Assembly: GCA_964355075.1 (NCBI GenBank)
Contig: CAYHCF010000003.1
Location: forward strand, 62,001 to 126,000
Reading direction: 5' to 3'
Length of the DNA: 64,000 nt
Source of the DNA: B1 sp964355075
GTDB taxonomy: Bacteria; Bacteroidota; Bacteroidia; UKL13-3
Part shown: positions 17,867 to 26,939 of the stretch, one piece after another
How positions within the stretch are numbered: position 1 is the first letter of the stretch
How the letters are laid out: every line of letters begins with the position of its first letter
The notes under the pieces: generated by a model
Told to the model about the DNA's origin: nothing
Seen by the model: only the letters and a program-made list of their open reading frames with translations
Databases searched by the model: none
Made by a program: the position numbers and the translations under genes

Positions 17867-19093
17867 ATGAAACCAGATTACGACATCATTATGTTTGGTT
17901 TGATCCGAACCGATTTTAAGCTCTCTTCAACTTCGGTGGCATGGGCAAAAGAATGGGCTAAAACCAATAGGGTGTTTTATATTGACAGGCCTTATAGCAT
18001 TAAAGATGTAAGAGAAAACTGGAAATTGCCTGCATTTAAAAAACGAATGAATGCGCTATTTTTTGGGAAAGACCTATATGAACCGAATCAATTTGGCTTA
18101 CCCGATTTTGTTCAGGTAACTCCACGTATTACTTTACCCTTAAACTTTCTTCCGGATGGTGTTGTTTATAATATATTAAACAGATTTAACAACTACATGG
18201 TAACTCTGGCAATCAGGAGAATTATCAGGGATAATAAAGTTGAAAAATATATCTATTTTAATTCTTTTCATCCGGTTCTGTGTCCTTTTGTACCTTTATC
18301 TGTTAAGCCACAACCTTTAGCCAATATTTATCAGTCACTGGATGAAATAAGTGAAGAACCCTATATCGCCCGTCATGGGGTTATGGCTGAAAAATTTGCA
18401 GTGAAATATTGTGATATCGCTATAGGAACTTCAACAAAATTGTGTAAACGACTTTCTGAAGAGAGTCAGCGTAAGGTTCATTTATTAGCGAATGCAGCAG
18501 ATTTTCACACCTTTGAAAACGCAATGAATAAAGATCTCCCGAAACCCGATGCGTTCACTCAATTTACCAAGCCGGTAATTATTTATACCGGTCATTACAG
18601 TGATTTGCGCATGGATCATGATCTGGTCATAAAACTGGCAAAGGTTTTCAGCGACCATGAAATGGTATTTGTAGGCACTTTTGATGAGGCTGACCGGGAA
18701 AAGTATGGTTTAAACAAAATCCAGAATTTGCATTTTTTAGGTTCCAGACCCATTGAACAATTGCCAGCTTGTTTAAAATATTCAAAAGTTGCCATCATCC
18801 CATATAAAAGGAATTCGCTTACCGAAGGAATTTATCCGCTCAAAATTAATGAGTACCTCGCAGCGGGCATTCCTTGTGTTTCGACCCATTTTAGTACAGA
18901 CATGGATGCGTTTAAAGAGATGATTTATCTTGCGGATACACATGAACAATTTATTGAAGGCGTAAAATCTGCACTTCAGGAAAACCCATATGAAAAATTA
19001 GCCGGGCGAATTCAGGCTGCCAGGGAAAATTCCTGGAGAATGCGGATCAATAAACTGGAAGGGATTATAGACCAATTTTCCAGTCAGAACTGA
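17867..19093 (+). CDS. GT4-type glycosyltransferase, second of a tandem paralogous pair
   Basis: This 408-residue paralogue of the preceding gene shares DIIMFGLIR, RVFYIDRPYSIKD, LPLNFLPDG, YIYFNSFHP, ARHGVMAEK and the C-terminal YPLKINEYLAAGIPCVSTHFSTDMD block. Pairing of such genes suggests sequential transfer of two sugars onto one acceptor, or a duplication with changed specificity. The donor-binding block (PVIIYTGHYSDLRMDHD) differs from that of the first copy in the residues that usually contact the sugar. It ends 115 bases before a long palindrome that probably terminates the operon. Confidence 0.8.
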   Translation: MKPDYDIIMFGLIRTDFKLSSTSVAWAKEWAKTNRVFYIDRPYSIKDVRENWKLPAFKKRMNALFFGKDLYEPNQFGLPDFVQVTPRITLPLNFLPDGVVYNILNRFNNYMVTLAIRRIIRDNKVEKYIYFNSFHPVLCPFVPLSVKPQPLANIYQSLDEISEEPYIARHGVMAEKFAVKYCDIAIGTSTKLCKRLSEESQRKVHLLANAADFHTFENAMNKDLPKPDAFTQFTKPVIIYTGHYSDLRMDHDLVIKLAKVFSDHEMVFVGTFDEADREKYGLNKIQNLHFLGSRPIEQLPACLKYSKVAIIPYKRNSLTEGIYPLKINEYLAAGIPCVSTHFSTDMDAFKEMIYLADTHEQFIEGVKSALQENPYEKLAGRIQAARENSWRMRINKLEGIIDQFSSQN

Positions 19094-19168
19094 GACTCCT
19101 GACTATCTCGACTCCGCTCGACATGACATCCGCTCGACAGGACATGTGCTCGTCTATTTTCAAAAAAT

Positions 19169-19190
19169 CCTTCGACAAGCTCAGGATGAC
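19169..19190. repeat. Short dispersed repeat (TTCGACAAGCTCAGGATGAC type)
   Basis: This copy is identical, as reverse complement, to two units at 59341-59361 and 59376-59396. Degraded relatives surround it (about 19100-19150 and 19290-19335), and a shorter relative occurs at 4052-4066. It is a non-coding repeat family spread in intergenic gaps. Confidence 0.8.
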
Positions 19191-19208
19191 CTGGTATTTG
19201 CTCTGAGG

Positions 19209-19266
19209 ATTAAAATGAGAGGGTATAATTTTTTGCTTGCAAAAAATTATACCCTCTCATTTTAAT
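19209..19266. terminator. Perfect 28-bp-arm palindrome with a 2-base centre, probable bidirectional terminator
   Basis: Bases 19209-19236 and 19239-19266 are exact reverse complements with only TT between them. The arms contain GAGAGGGTATAA and an A/T run on both sides. It lies between the convergent glycosyltransferase and VWA-protein genes, so a bidirectional terminator is the simplest reading. Perfect palindromes of this length are unusual; see findings. Confidence 0.6.
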
Positions 19267-19339
19267 TTTAACAAAACACATACAAGCGTTGTCATGGTGA
19301 GCTTGCCGAACCATTCATAATGGGTTCAGGATGATAAGA

Positions 19340-21424
19340 CTAAATAAATCCGTTCCACTTCCTGATAAACCATTCCAGGCTTAAGAGTAAAATCAAAAGT
19401 CCAAATAACCATTTTTGATGCATCAATTCTTTCACTTCATTTTGCGCATAAATTACAGGTTTGATATTTTCGTTGGCTGATAATTCATTCAGAACAGATT
19501 GCATGTTATTGGGGTAAAATAGTTTGCCTCCATTTTTATGGGCAATATTGTATAAAAGCTGATGATCGGCTTTGGTTTGCAGCAGTTCGGTTTGCAGCGC
19601 CCGAATTAAAAACTTGCCGGTTTTCTTCTGAAATTTATTGATGCCGGCAACTTTTGCTTCATAGTAATAATCTCCTGGAGGCAGGGCACCGGTTTCCAGG
19701 AGATAAGCTTTATCCGTTTTACTAAAAGTATATTTATAGGTTTTTCCTTTTTCGTTTTTAAGGATTAATTCAATTTCTGCCTCATTCATTAGTTCATAGG
19801 CATCATTATATAATTCGGCTTCTATTTGCACCGCTTCGTTTTCATCAAAGACTTTTTTAGCAGCATTTACTCTGAACTTGCTTTTATCGTCTTTACCGGC
19901 AACTAATTGAACCGTTTTGCTTAAAATCGACTGCGTAAAGTCATGATTTCCATTTAAGAAGTAATCCATTAAACGCCAGCGCCAAAATCCTTCTCCACAA
20001 AGAAAAGCCTGTTCTATTCCCTTGCTACGCGTAAAAAATAAAAGGGGTAAACCTGTTTTTACATAACCAATTTGCTGATTAAAAAGTACCGAAGCATCAT
20101 TTGGAATTTTATAAGTACCATAAGGGGCAATCAGGGGGGCAAATTTGGGTAATAACTCCAGTTGATTCATATCCAGCTGAAAGGAATTAAAGTTGCCCGG
20201 ATACAATGCCTGCGCTTCATTAAAATTGCCTATAGGTCCTGAAATTTGTAAAGGAGTAAGTTGAGCCAATAGCGGGATATTGCTCTGCCTTCCCAAAATA
20301 AACAGACAAGGAATATTTCTTTTGCTTAACTGTGAAACCAGCGAAACCCCTTCGCCTCTATAGCCCGGGATTTGGTGCAGAATAAACAAACTCGCTTCGT
20401 CAAGCCATTCATTGTTAAAATCGTTTAATAAAGAAAATTTTACTTCATAATTTGGATTTGCCTCCAAACTTTGTCTGATAGCCGAAATGTCCGGGTGTGG
20501 ACTTAGGGCTAGCAATACAATTTTCTGTTTTGATTTTATGACATTCACCTGAATTTGAGATTCATTATTTATATAACTCATCTCATTTGAAAGATTTTGG
20601 ATGCGAAGGGTATAGTTATGAAATCCTTCTTTGGCTCCTCCAATCGTAAATGGCATGGAGTTAAAAAAGGAAATATCATTTGCCCGGATATTTTGTGAAT
20701 GGATGATTACGCCATTTTCTAAAACCTTTACCACTAATGCCTCATTTTTACAATAAAACGCTTTTAATTCAACCAAAATTTCAAAAGCGTTACCTTCATA
20801 TACCAGCTGATTGTACCGAACCTGTTTGATAAGGGCATCCCTTCTTTGTAAGGTATCACCAAGAGCAATAGTATATATGCTGCATTTTAAACCGTCGGTA
20901 GCATACAAAGGGTTACTGCCCTGATTGTATATACCGTCGCTGGCTAAAATTACGGCAGCTAAATTCAGGTTGTAATAATTATTTTGAACAGAAAGAAAGA
21001 CATCCGAGATATTGGTTAATTTTTCATCAAACCCGATGTTTCCGTCAGGAGTTTGTTTGGCTCCAAAAGTAATTACCTTCAGTTGGTATTGTTTACCGAT
21101 TTTATCTTTAAGTTGGTTCAGTTCCTCCTTAAATACGCCATGATAATAGGCGGAATCTTTATTGCACAGGATTGACTGACTGTTATCAATAGCAAAAACA
21201 ATAATGGGTTTTTCTGTTCTATGGTTGATCCACTTGATGAGCGGACCCAAGAGCAAAAAGCAAATGCCAAATAAGGTTAAGAAACGCAGGACATAGAGAG
21301 CATATACAAAAAATTTATTAGTGAGTTTTAGCGGGTTGTTTCTGTATAAAAAATAGCTGCCCCCTGTTGCCAATAATAGACTTGCTAAGAGGAGAATCCA
21401 AGGGTAGCCGATACTAAAACTCAT
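19340..21424 (-). CDS. Membrane-anchored VWA-domain protein
   Basis: This 694-residue protein has two N-terminal transmembrane helices (about 8-26 and 38-64) and one near the C-terminus (about 672-690), leaving a large soluble part between them. A von Willebrand A-like domain begins at about residue 73 with a MIDAS-like DNSQS (Asp80), followed by VILASDGIYNQG. Later segments (residues 300-410) contain LLALSPHPDISAIRQSLE and FILHQIPGYRG, resembling the class I glutamine-amidotransferase-like fold seen in related Bacteroidota membrane proteins. The function is not known; MoxR/Bat companions normally found with VWA proteins are not adjacent. The gene lies 45 bases downstream of fabG and may share its transcript. 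Confidence 0.7.
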   Translation of the reverse strand: MSFSIGYPWILLLASLLLATGGSYFLYRNNPLKLTNKFFVYALYVLRFLTLFGICFLLLGPLIKWINHRTEKPIIVFAIDNSQSILCNKDSAYYHGVFKEELNQLKDKIGKQYQLKVITFGAKQTPDGNIGFDEKLTNISDVFLSVQNNYYNLNLAAVILASDGIYNQGSNPLYATDGLKCSIYTIALGDTLQRRDALIKQVRYNQLVYEGNAFEILVELKAFYCKNEALVVKVLENGVIIHSQNIRANDISFFNSMPFTIGGAKEGFHNYTLRIQNLSNEMSYINNESQIQVNVIKSKQKIVLLALSPHPDISAIRQSLEANPNYEVKFSLLNDFNNEWLDEASLFILHQIPGYRGEGVSLVSQLSKRNIPCLFILGRQSNIPLLAQLTPLQISGPIGNFNEAQALYPGNFNSFQLDMNQLELLPKFAPLIAPYGTYKIPNDASVLFNQQIGYVKTGLPLLFFTRSKGIEQAFLCGEGFWRWRLMDYFLNGNHDFTQSILSKTVQLVAGKDDKSKFRVNAAKKVFDENEAVQIEAELYNDAYELMNEAEIELILKNEKGKTYKYTFSKTDKAYLLETGALPPGDYYYEAKVAGINKFQKKTGKFLIRALQTELLQTKADHQLLYNIAHKNGGKLFYPNNMQSVLNELSANENIKPVIYAQNEVKELMHQKWLFGLLILLLSLEWFIRKWNGFI

Positions 21425-21469
21425 GAAAAATACATAAAAATTTGATTGCTATCTATGCAAGACAGGTCT

Positions 21470-22213
21470 TTACATAACCATACCGCCACAAACATTCAGG
21501 GTTTGTCCGCTGATGTAGGTGGATGCATCACTTGCCAGAAACAAAACGCAATTGGCAACATCTTCCGGTTTCCCAATACGTTTTAGCGGAATTCCTTTAA
21601 TCCACTCGGCCTTAACTTCCTCACCGAGCGTTTTGGTCATTTCTGTTTCAATAAAGCCCGGGGCAATCGCATTGCAGCGGATATTTCTTGAACCCAATTC
21701 CTTTGCTATCGATTTGGTTAAGCCAATCATGCCCGCTTTGGAGGCAGCATAATTTGCCTGACCTGCATTACCGGTAATTCCAACCACCGAAGTAATATTA
21801 ATAATGGAACCGGATTTCGCTTTCATCATAGGGCGCATGGCAGCTTTACACATGGCAAAAGCCGACTTTAAATTGGTAACCAAAACATCATCCCACATTT
21901 GTTCAGTCATACGCATCATCAGATTATCACGCGTAATGCCAACATTATTTACCAGGATGTCAATGGTTCCAAATTCTTTTACAATTTCTTCCACTATAAT
22001 TTCAGCCTGTGCAAATTCGGCAGCGTTACATTGATAGCCTTTTGCTTTAATACCAAAAGCTTCCAGTTCATTTTGAACAGCAATTAATTTCTCAACCGGG
22101 CTGATATCCGTGAAAGCAATATTTGCTCCGGCTTTTGCCAGGGTGAGGGCAATTTCCCTACCAATTCCACGTGAGGCTCCGGTAATGAGGGCAGTTTTTC
22201 CGTTTAGGTTCAT
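21470..22213 (-). CDS. fabG: 3-oxoacyl-[acyl-carrier-protein] reductase FabG
   Basis: The 247-residue short-chain dehydrogenase reduces 3-oxoacyl-ACP with NADPH in fatty-acid elongation. The cofactor motif is GASRGIG near residue 13, NNVGITRDNLMMRM follows at about 88, and the catalytic Ser-Tyr-Lys set lies in INITSVVG and YAASKAG. The GITRDNLxMRM and C-terminal ISGQTLNVCGGMVM patterns are specific enough for FabG rather than a generic SDR. Length is typical. An exact TAnnTTTG element is 22 bases before the start. Confidence 0.93.
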   Translation of the reverse strand: MNLNGKTALITGASRGIGREIALTLAKAGANIAFTDISPVEKLIAVQNELEAFGIKAKGYQCNAAEFAQAEIIVEEIVKEFGTIDILVNNVGITRDNLMMRMTEQMWDDVLVTNLKSAFAMCKAAMRPMMKAKSGSIINITSVVGITGNAGQANYAASKAGMIGLTKSIAKELGSRNIRCNAIAPGFIETEMTKTLGEEVKAEWIKGIPLKRIGKPEDVANCVLFLASDASTYISGQTLNVCGGMVM

Positions 22214-22234
22214 GGTTGTTTGTATTTATTTTGG

Positions 22235-22242
22235 CAAATATA
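22235..22242 (-). promoter_or_regulatory. Bacteroidota-type -7 promoter element for fabG
   Basis: On the minus strand this reads TATATTTG, an exact TAnnTTTG match, 22 bases upstream of the fabG ATG. A TTTG lies 11 bases further upstream. Confidence 0.5.
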
Positions 22243-22320
22243 ACCACAAAATGCAAAGTATTGAAGAACTTTCAGGTTTGTAAGAAATCGTTTAGCTTAA
22301 AAAATTCTGATGTGGATCTC

Positions 22321-22440
22321 CGTGTGATTATTTTTATTACACTGAGTTACACAGAGAATTCACAGAGGTTCACAGAGTTTCAATGCTGCATAATTTATCT
22401 CTGTGGTTCTCCGTGACTCCTCCGTGGTTCTCTGTGAAAT
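22321..22440. repeat. CACAGAG/CTCTGTG-rich dispersed repeat, copy 1
   Basis: The 320-base gap between fabG and the ABC exporter gene holds the fabG promoter and then this element. The left part repeats CACAGAG on the plus strand (ACACAGAG, CACAGAGG, CACAGAG) and the right part repeats CTCTGTG/CCGTGG, so the two halves can pair. Bases 22371-22440 match 47394-47463 at about 63 of 70 positions by eye. No gene is seen in the gap. Confidence 0.75.
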
Positions 22441-22533
22441 TTTATACTTTGAGAATTGGTAAAAATAATTCTGGCCTTGAACACAATTGGGCTATTTGCA
22501 CCAACCTTACCCGCTATATTCCAAACAGATCCT

Positions 22534-24321
22534 TTATTTTTTATTTAATGGGGCAAATTGGTTTTCATACAGATTTTTGTATAAGCCCTCATTTCCCAGT
22601 AATTCAAAATGGTTTCCGCTCTCCACAATCCTACCCTTATCCAAGACCAAAATTTCATCGGCGTTTTGAATGGTGCTCAGGCGGTGTGCAATGACAATAC
22701 TGCTTCTTCCTTTGCGCATTTCTTCAATAGCAGCCTGAATGACTTCTTCAGCCTCATTATCAATAGATGAGGTAGCTTCATCTAAAACCAAAATTGCCGG
22801 ATTGGTGACCATAGCCCGCACGAATGAAATCAATTGCCGCTGGCCTACCGATAAACTTGTTCCTCTTTCCTGAACTTGCTGATGATAACCGTTTGGCATT
22901 TGCACAATAAACGGGTGCGCTCCCAATTGTTTTGCTACGTTAATAATCTGTTCTTCGGTAATTTCGTTATTGAATAACCTGATATTATCCAAAATGCTTC
23001 CACTAAACAAAAACACATCCTGCAACACCACACTGATGTATTTCCTCAAACTTTGTGGGGTATAATATTTTATGGATTCTCCATCAATATAAATTTCCCC
23101 TTTTTCTATTTCATAAAATCTGCTCAGTAAATTTATGATACTTGATTTCCCTGCCCCGGTGGCGCCAACCAATGCAATGGTTTGCCCTGGTTGAACCTTA
23201 AAATTAATATTTTTTAATATAGGGACATTGGGTTGATAACCAAAAAAAACATTTTTGAATTCTATATTTCCAAGCGGTCTTTTCATTATTCTGGTACCCT
23301 TGGGTTCAAGCCATTCTTTTTGATCCAACAATTTAAAGATACGTTCACTGGCCACCATTCCCATTTGAAGGTTATTAAAGCGGTCGGCCATTTGCCGGAT
23401 AGGTCTGAAAAATAAATTGAGATACATAATAAAGGCAATGATACTTCCGGGTGATATCTGGTGATTCATCACACCTTTTGATCCATACCATACGATCAAG
23501 CCGATGGAAATAGCAGATAACACTTCTACCACCGGAAAGAAAACCGAATAATAAAAAACCGACCGGATATTTGCATCTCTGTGTACTTTGTTAATTAACT
23601 TAAATGCCTGATATTCCCTTTTTTCACGGTTAAATAATTGAACAATATGCATACCGGTCAAATGTTCCTGAACAAAAGTATTTAATTTAGCAACCTGGTT
23701 TCTAACATCTTCAAAGCTCTCTTTTACTTTTTCTTTAAAAAGGTAGCCACTGTAAAAAAGCAAGGGTAAAACGGAAAGGCTCACCAGGGATAATTTATAA
23801 TCGGTTGCAAACATTAAGATCAGTATAAACACAATCTGAAAGGCATCTCCGGCTATATTTATCATCCCTTCACTAAAAACCTCACTTATTGTTTCAATAT
23901 CGCTGATACTCCTTGTTACTAAAGTGCCAACCGGGGTTTTATCGAAGAATTGCAATTGCAGACTCAAAAGATGTTTATAGACTTTGTTTCGTAAATCTTT
24001 GATAATATTCTGGCCTAAAAAATTAGCCAGAATGGTGCTCCATAACTGGAGAAGTGCATTAAAAATTAACAGTCCAAAAATTAATAAACACATCCAGAAC
24101 AGACCCTTAATATTTCCTGATGAAACAAAATGATCAAGGGTATATTGTATTAAATAGGGTCGAAACGGCCCCAGAAATGACATGGATAGGGTTAGGCCAA
24201 AAGCGAGGTAGAACTGCTTTTTAAAAGGATTGGAAAGGGAAAATATTTTTCCAAATAATGCCCAATCAAAGACTTTTCCCGGATTAATTAAATTTGTACT
24301 CACAATTTCTTTAGAAACCAA
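22534..24321 (-). CDS. MsbA-like ABC exporter (fused permease and ATPase)
   Basis: The 595-residue half-transporter has an N-terminal six-helix membrane domain (about residues 35-330) followed by one ATPase domain. Walker A is GATGAGKSS (about 387), the Q-loop region is VVLQDVFLFSG, the signature is LSVGQRQL (about 492), Walker B is ILVLDEATSSID (about 512) and the switch is IAHRLSTI. Such proteins work as homodimers or heterodimers exporting lipids, lipid-linked glycans or drugs; the substrate is not determined here. The start appears to be TTG; no ATG lies before the first membrane helix. The coding end abuts the CACAGAG repeat. Glycosyltransferases lie on both sides, so a role in envelope lipid export is plausible. 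Confidence 0.88.
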   Translation of the reverse strand: MVSKEIVSTNLINPGKVFDWALFGKIFSLSNPFKKQFYLAFGLTLSMSFLGPFRPYLIQYTLDHFVSSGNIKGLFWMCLLIFGLLIFNALLQLWSTILANFLGQNIIKDLRNKVYKHLLSLQLQFFDKTPVGTLVTRSISDIETISEVFSEGMINIAGDAFQIVFILILMFATDYKLSLVSLSVLPLLFYSGYLFKEKVKESFEDVRNQVAKLNTFVQEHLTGMHIVQLFNREKREYQAFKLINKVHRDANIRSVFYYSVFFPVVEVLSAISIGLIVWYGSKGVMNHQISPGSIIAFIMYLNLFFRPIRQMADRFNNLQMGMVASERIFKLLDQKEWLEPKGTRIMKRPLGNIEFKNVFFGYQPNVPILKNINFKVQPGQTIALVGATGAGKSSIINLLSRFYEIEKGEIYIDGESIKYYTPQSLRKYISVVLQDVFLFSGSILDNIRLFNNEITEEQIINVAKQLGAHPFIVQMPNGYHQQVQERGTSLSVGQRQLISFVRAMVTNPAILVLDEATSSIDNEAEEVIQAAIEEMRKGRSSIVIAHRLSTIQNADEILVLDKGRIVESGNHFELLGNEGLYKNLYENQFAPLNKK

Positions 24322-24472
24322 AAATAGAACAATACATCAATAATATGCAATCCTGGAGTGAATATTTTGTCGATAGCCATTCTTATTGTTCCTGATTATT
24401 TTTGAAGAAATTTTAGCTCCGGGAAGTATTCAGTAAGATAATTTGTTTATGTTCGTAGATAAAAATTGAAAT

Positions 24473-25672
24473 ATGATCAGAATAATCCTGCTTATTATAC
24501 AAGCTCCCATATTATTCTATTTCCTGGTTCCGGCTGTCAGCTATTTTTTGGTAACCATTAAAAAACTATTTGGTTTTGATAAGGCAAAACAGGTGCCCAT
24601 ACTAAAGGAATATGATTTTGCTGCCATTGTTTGTGCCCATCAACAGGCTATTTTTATTGAGCCTTTGGTTGATTCTTTGAAAAAGCAAACTTATAAGAAT
24701 ATTCATATCTATGTGGTCGCTGATAAAATTTTAGATGATTTAAGCTATTTAAATGCAGCCAATCTAACTATTCTACAACCTAAAGAGGCGCTAAATGCAA
24801 AAACCAAATCCATCTATCTGGCCATCGAAAATTTTGTCAGGAAGCATGATGCTATTTCAGTATTTGATGCAGATAATTTAGTTCATCCTGCTTTTTTTAG
24901 TTTGATGAATCAGAAATTTAATCAGGGGTATAAAATGGTTCAGGGAAGGATTGCACCCAAAAATCTGAATACTGATGCTGCCTGCATGGACGCTGCTAAC
25001 GAAACGTATTATACTTTTATTGATAAATTTAGTCGCGACAAACTGGGATTATCTTCAGGGACATGGGGCTTAGGATTTGCGATTGACCTGGAGGTTTTTA
25101 AAAAGGTAAAATTTGATGTTTTTCTGTCGGGTTTTGATAAGAAGTTGCAGGCAACGGTCATTACTTTGATTGATAAAATTGCCTATGAACCACAGGCTAT
25201 CGTATATGATGAAAAAACGTCAACCGATGATGGTCTCATCATGCAACGTTCAAAATGGCTTTTTGGCTATTTCAGGTATGCAAAACTTGGATTGAATGTA
25301 ATAAGGAAAGGGTTGCAACAATTAAGTCTGGATAAAATTTATTATGGAATCAACCACATGAGACCCCCTTTGGTGATTTTATTTCCGGCCGCATTCCTGT
25401 TTTTTATCCTGGATTATTTTCTGGCACCAGGTCTTGTGGTTGTTTTATTGGCTTGTGCTTTATTGTTTTTTGTTGCTATTATTTTAATCATCCTAACCTA
25501 CGCAAATGACAGACGAGTTGTGAGGGTTTTACCAAAAATTCCAAGATTTATTATTTTACAAATGTTAGCGGTATTAAGGGTAAGAAAGGCAGGAACCCAT
25601 ACCCATACAGCGCATAATCACGCAATATTTATTGAAGAGGTTATGGAGGAAATAAAGCCTTATGAAAAGTAA
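24473..25672 (+). CDS. GT2-family glycosyltransferase, membrane-bound
   Basis: The protein has 399 residues. A hydrophobic segment at residues 3-26 and further helices at about 298-345 frame a GT-A domain. Within it, FAAIVCAHQ, YKNIHIYVVADK, AISVFDADNLVHPAF (the DxD-like site), GFAIDLEVF and TSTDDGLIMQRSKW (a variant of the ED/QxxRW end motif) follow the usual GT2 order. Such enzymes transfer sugars to lipid or polysaccharide acceptors at the cytoplasmic membrane. It overlaps the polysaccharide deacetylase gene by 11 bases, so the two proteins are made together, and synthesis plus deacetylation of an N-acetylated glycan is a reasonable inference. Confidence 0.8.
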   Translation: MIRIILLIIQAPILFYFLVPAVSYFLVTIKKLFGFDKAKQVPILKEYDFAAIVCAHQQAIFIEPLVDSLKKQTYKNIHIYVVADKILDDLSYLNAANLTILQPKEALNAKTKSIYLAIENFVRKHDAISVFDADNLVHPAFFSLMNQKFNQGYKMVQGRIAPKNLNTDAACMDAANETYYTFIDKFSRDKLGLSSGTWGLGFAIDLEVFKKVKFDVFLSGFDKKLQATVITLIDKIAYEPQAIVYDEKTSTDDGLIMQRSKWLFGYFRYAKLGLNVIRKGLQQLSLDKIYYGINHMRPPLVILFPAAFLFFILDYFLAPGLVVVLLACALLFFVAIILIILTYANDRRVVRVLPKIPRFIILQMLAVLRVRKAGTHTHTAHNHAIFIEEVMEEIKPYEK

Positions 25673-26696
25673 AAAAAAAATATTTTTTCAGTTCTGTTCT
25701 ATACTTCCTTTAGCCCCCTTATTGGCCATAAACAAAACAAACAGTTTGTTTATTCCCATCTATCATGCCATCACAAATGAGCGACTGATTCACCTTGAAC
25801 ATATTTTACCTTATGGATCAAAAAACAGTAAACAATTTGAGCAGGATATAGATCTACTGCTAAAAAATCTTACCCCAATTTCTTATGATGACTTATTAAA
25901 TTGTTATCAGAAAAACATTCCGGTTCCGCCTAAAAGTTTTATCATAACCTTTGATGACGGATTGAGACAGACTTATGAAAACGCTGTTGAAATCCTTCTC
26001 AGGAAAGGGGTTCCGGCAATTTTCTTTTTAAACACCTCAGTACTTGACAATAAGGCTTTGCTGCATCGGTATAAAGCAAGCGTTTTGATTGATTTTGTGA
26101 AATCTGATTCTAAAAAGAGTTTAGCCTCAAAAGTAATTGAGGTCTTAAATGCAAACCAAATAATTACTACCGATTATTATTCAGGAATCAAGGTAATAAA
26201 TTTCAAAAACAGGCAGGTGCTTGACAGGATAGCAGATGCGATTGACTTTTCATTTGAAAATTATTTGAAGGAAAACCGACCTTACATGACCTCTTTGCAG
26301 GTACAGGATATCAAAAACAAGGGATTCGTTCTGGGTAGTCACAGTGCCAATCATCCGGAGTTTTGGAATATCGAAACCGATGAACAGGTGCGGGAAGCCG
26401 AAGCGGCCATGAAATTTTTAAAGGAACACTTTAACGAATTGAACAGAACATTTTCTTTCCCTTTTACCGATATAAGAACCCCTTTAAGTTTCTTCAAAAA
26501 ACTGCAAAATGAAGCACCTTTTGAATTGCTTTTTGGTTCACAAAAGCTAAAAAAAGATGTGGTTCCTAATATGGTACACCGGTTTGACGGGGACAATAAT
26601 TTAAGTGATATGCAAACCTATCTAAAGGCTTTGCTGGTATTTGAAACACTTCATTTAATACGCGGAAATACACTCGTAAACAGGGCTACCGATTAA
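25662..26696 (+). CDS. Polysaccharide deacetylase family (NodB-homology) protein
   Basis: The 344-residue protein has the NodB motif 1 FIITFDDGLRQTYENAV at about residue 100, GVPAIFFLN, and motif 2 LGSHSANHPEFWN (the H-x3-H metal ligands) at about 225. The Asp-Asp pair of motif 1 is present, so hydrolytic activity is possible. A long insert (about residues 135-205) separates motifs 1 and 2. A weakly hydrophobic N-terminus follows a strongly basic start; a clear signal peptide is not certain. Its start overlaps the end of the GT2 gene, which points to action on the same glycan. Confidence 0.8.
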   Translation: MKSKKKIFFQFCSILPLAPLLAINKTNSLFIPIYHAITNERLIHLEHILPYGSKNSKQFEQDIDLLLKNLTPISYDDLLNCYQKNIPVPPKSFIITFDDGLRQTYENAVEILLRKGVPAIFFLNTSVLDNKALLHRYKASVLIDFVKSDSKKSLASKVIEVLNANQIITTDYYSGIKVINFKNRQVLDRIADAIDFSFENYLKENRPYMTSLQVQDIKNKGFVLGSHSANHPEFWNIETDEQVREAEAAMKFLKEHFNELNRTFSFPFTDIRTPLSFFKKLQNEAPFELLFGSQKLKKDVVPNMVHRFDGDNNLSDMQTYLKALLVFETLHLIRGNTLVNRATD

Positions 26697-26939
26697 GGGA
26701 AGAACCTGCATATGATTGCGGATTACCGGCAATGCATGCTCAGGAAAATTTATTGGTTCTATGACCTAATTTTTCCTACGAAACCAAAAACTCAAATAAA
26801 ACTGATTTCCCGGTATTTTGCCAGATTATGTATTTTGAATGCAAACATTAAATGAAATAATTATGGCAATTATTTTTATGGAAATACAAATTGATGCAAA
26901 TTATTATGCATATTCGAAGGTCAATACGATTAAAGAAAA

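Noticed and set aside
19094..19339. Possible CRISPR array, because of several short repeats
   Set aside because: The repeats vary in length and spacing, there are no regular spacers and no cas genes.
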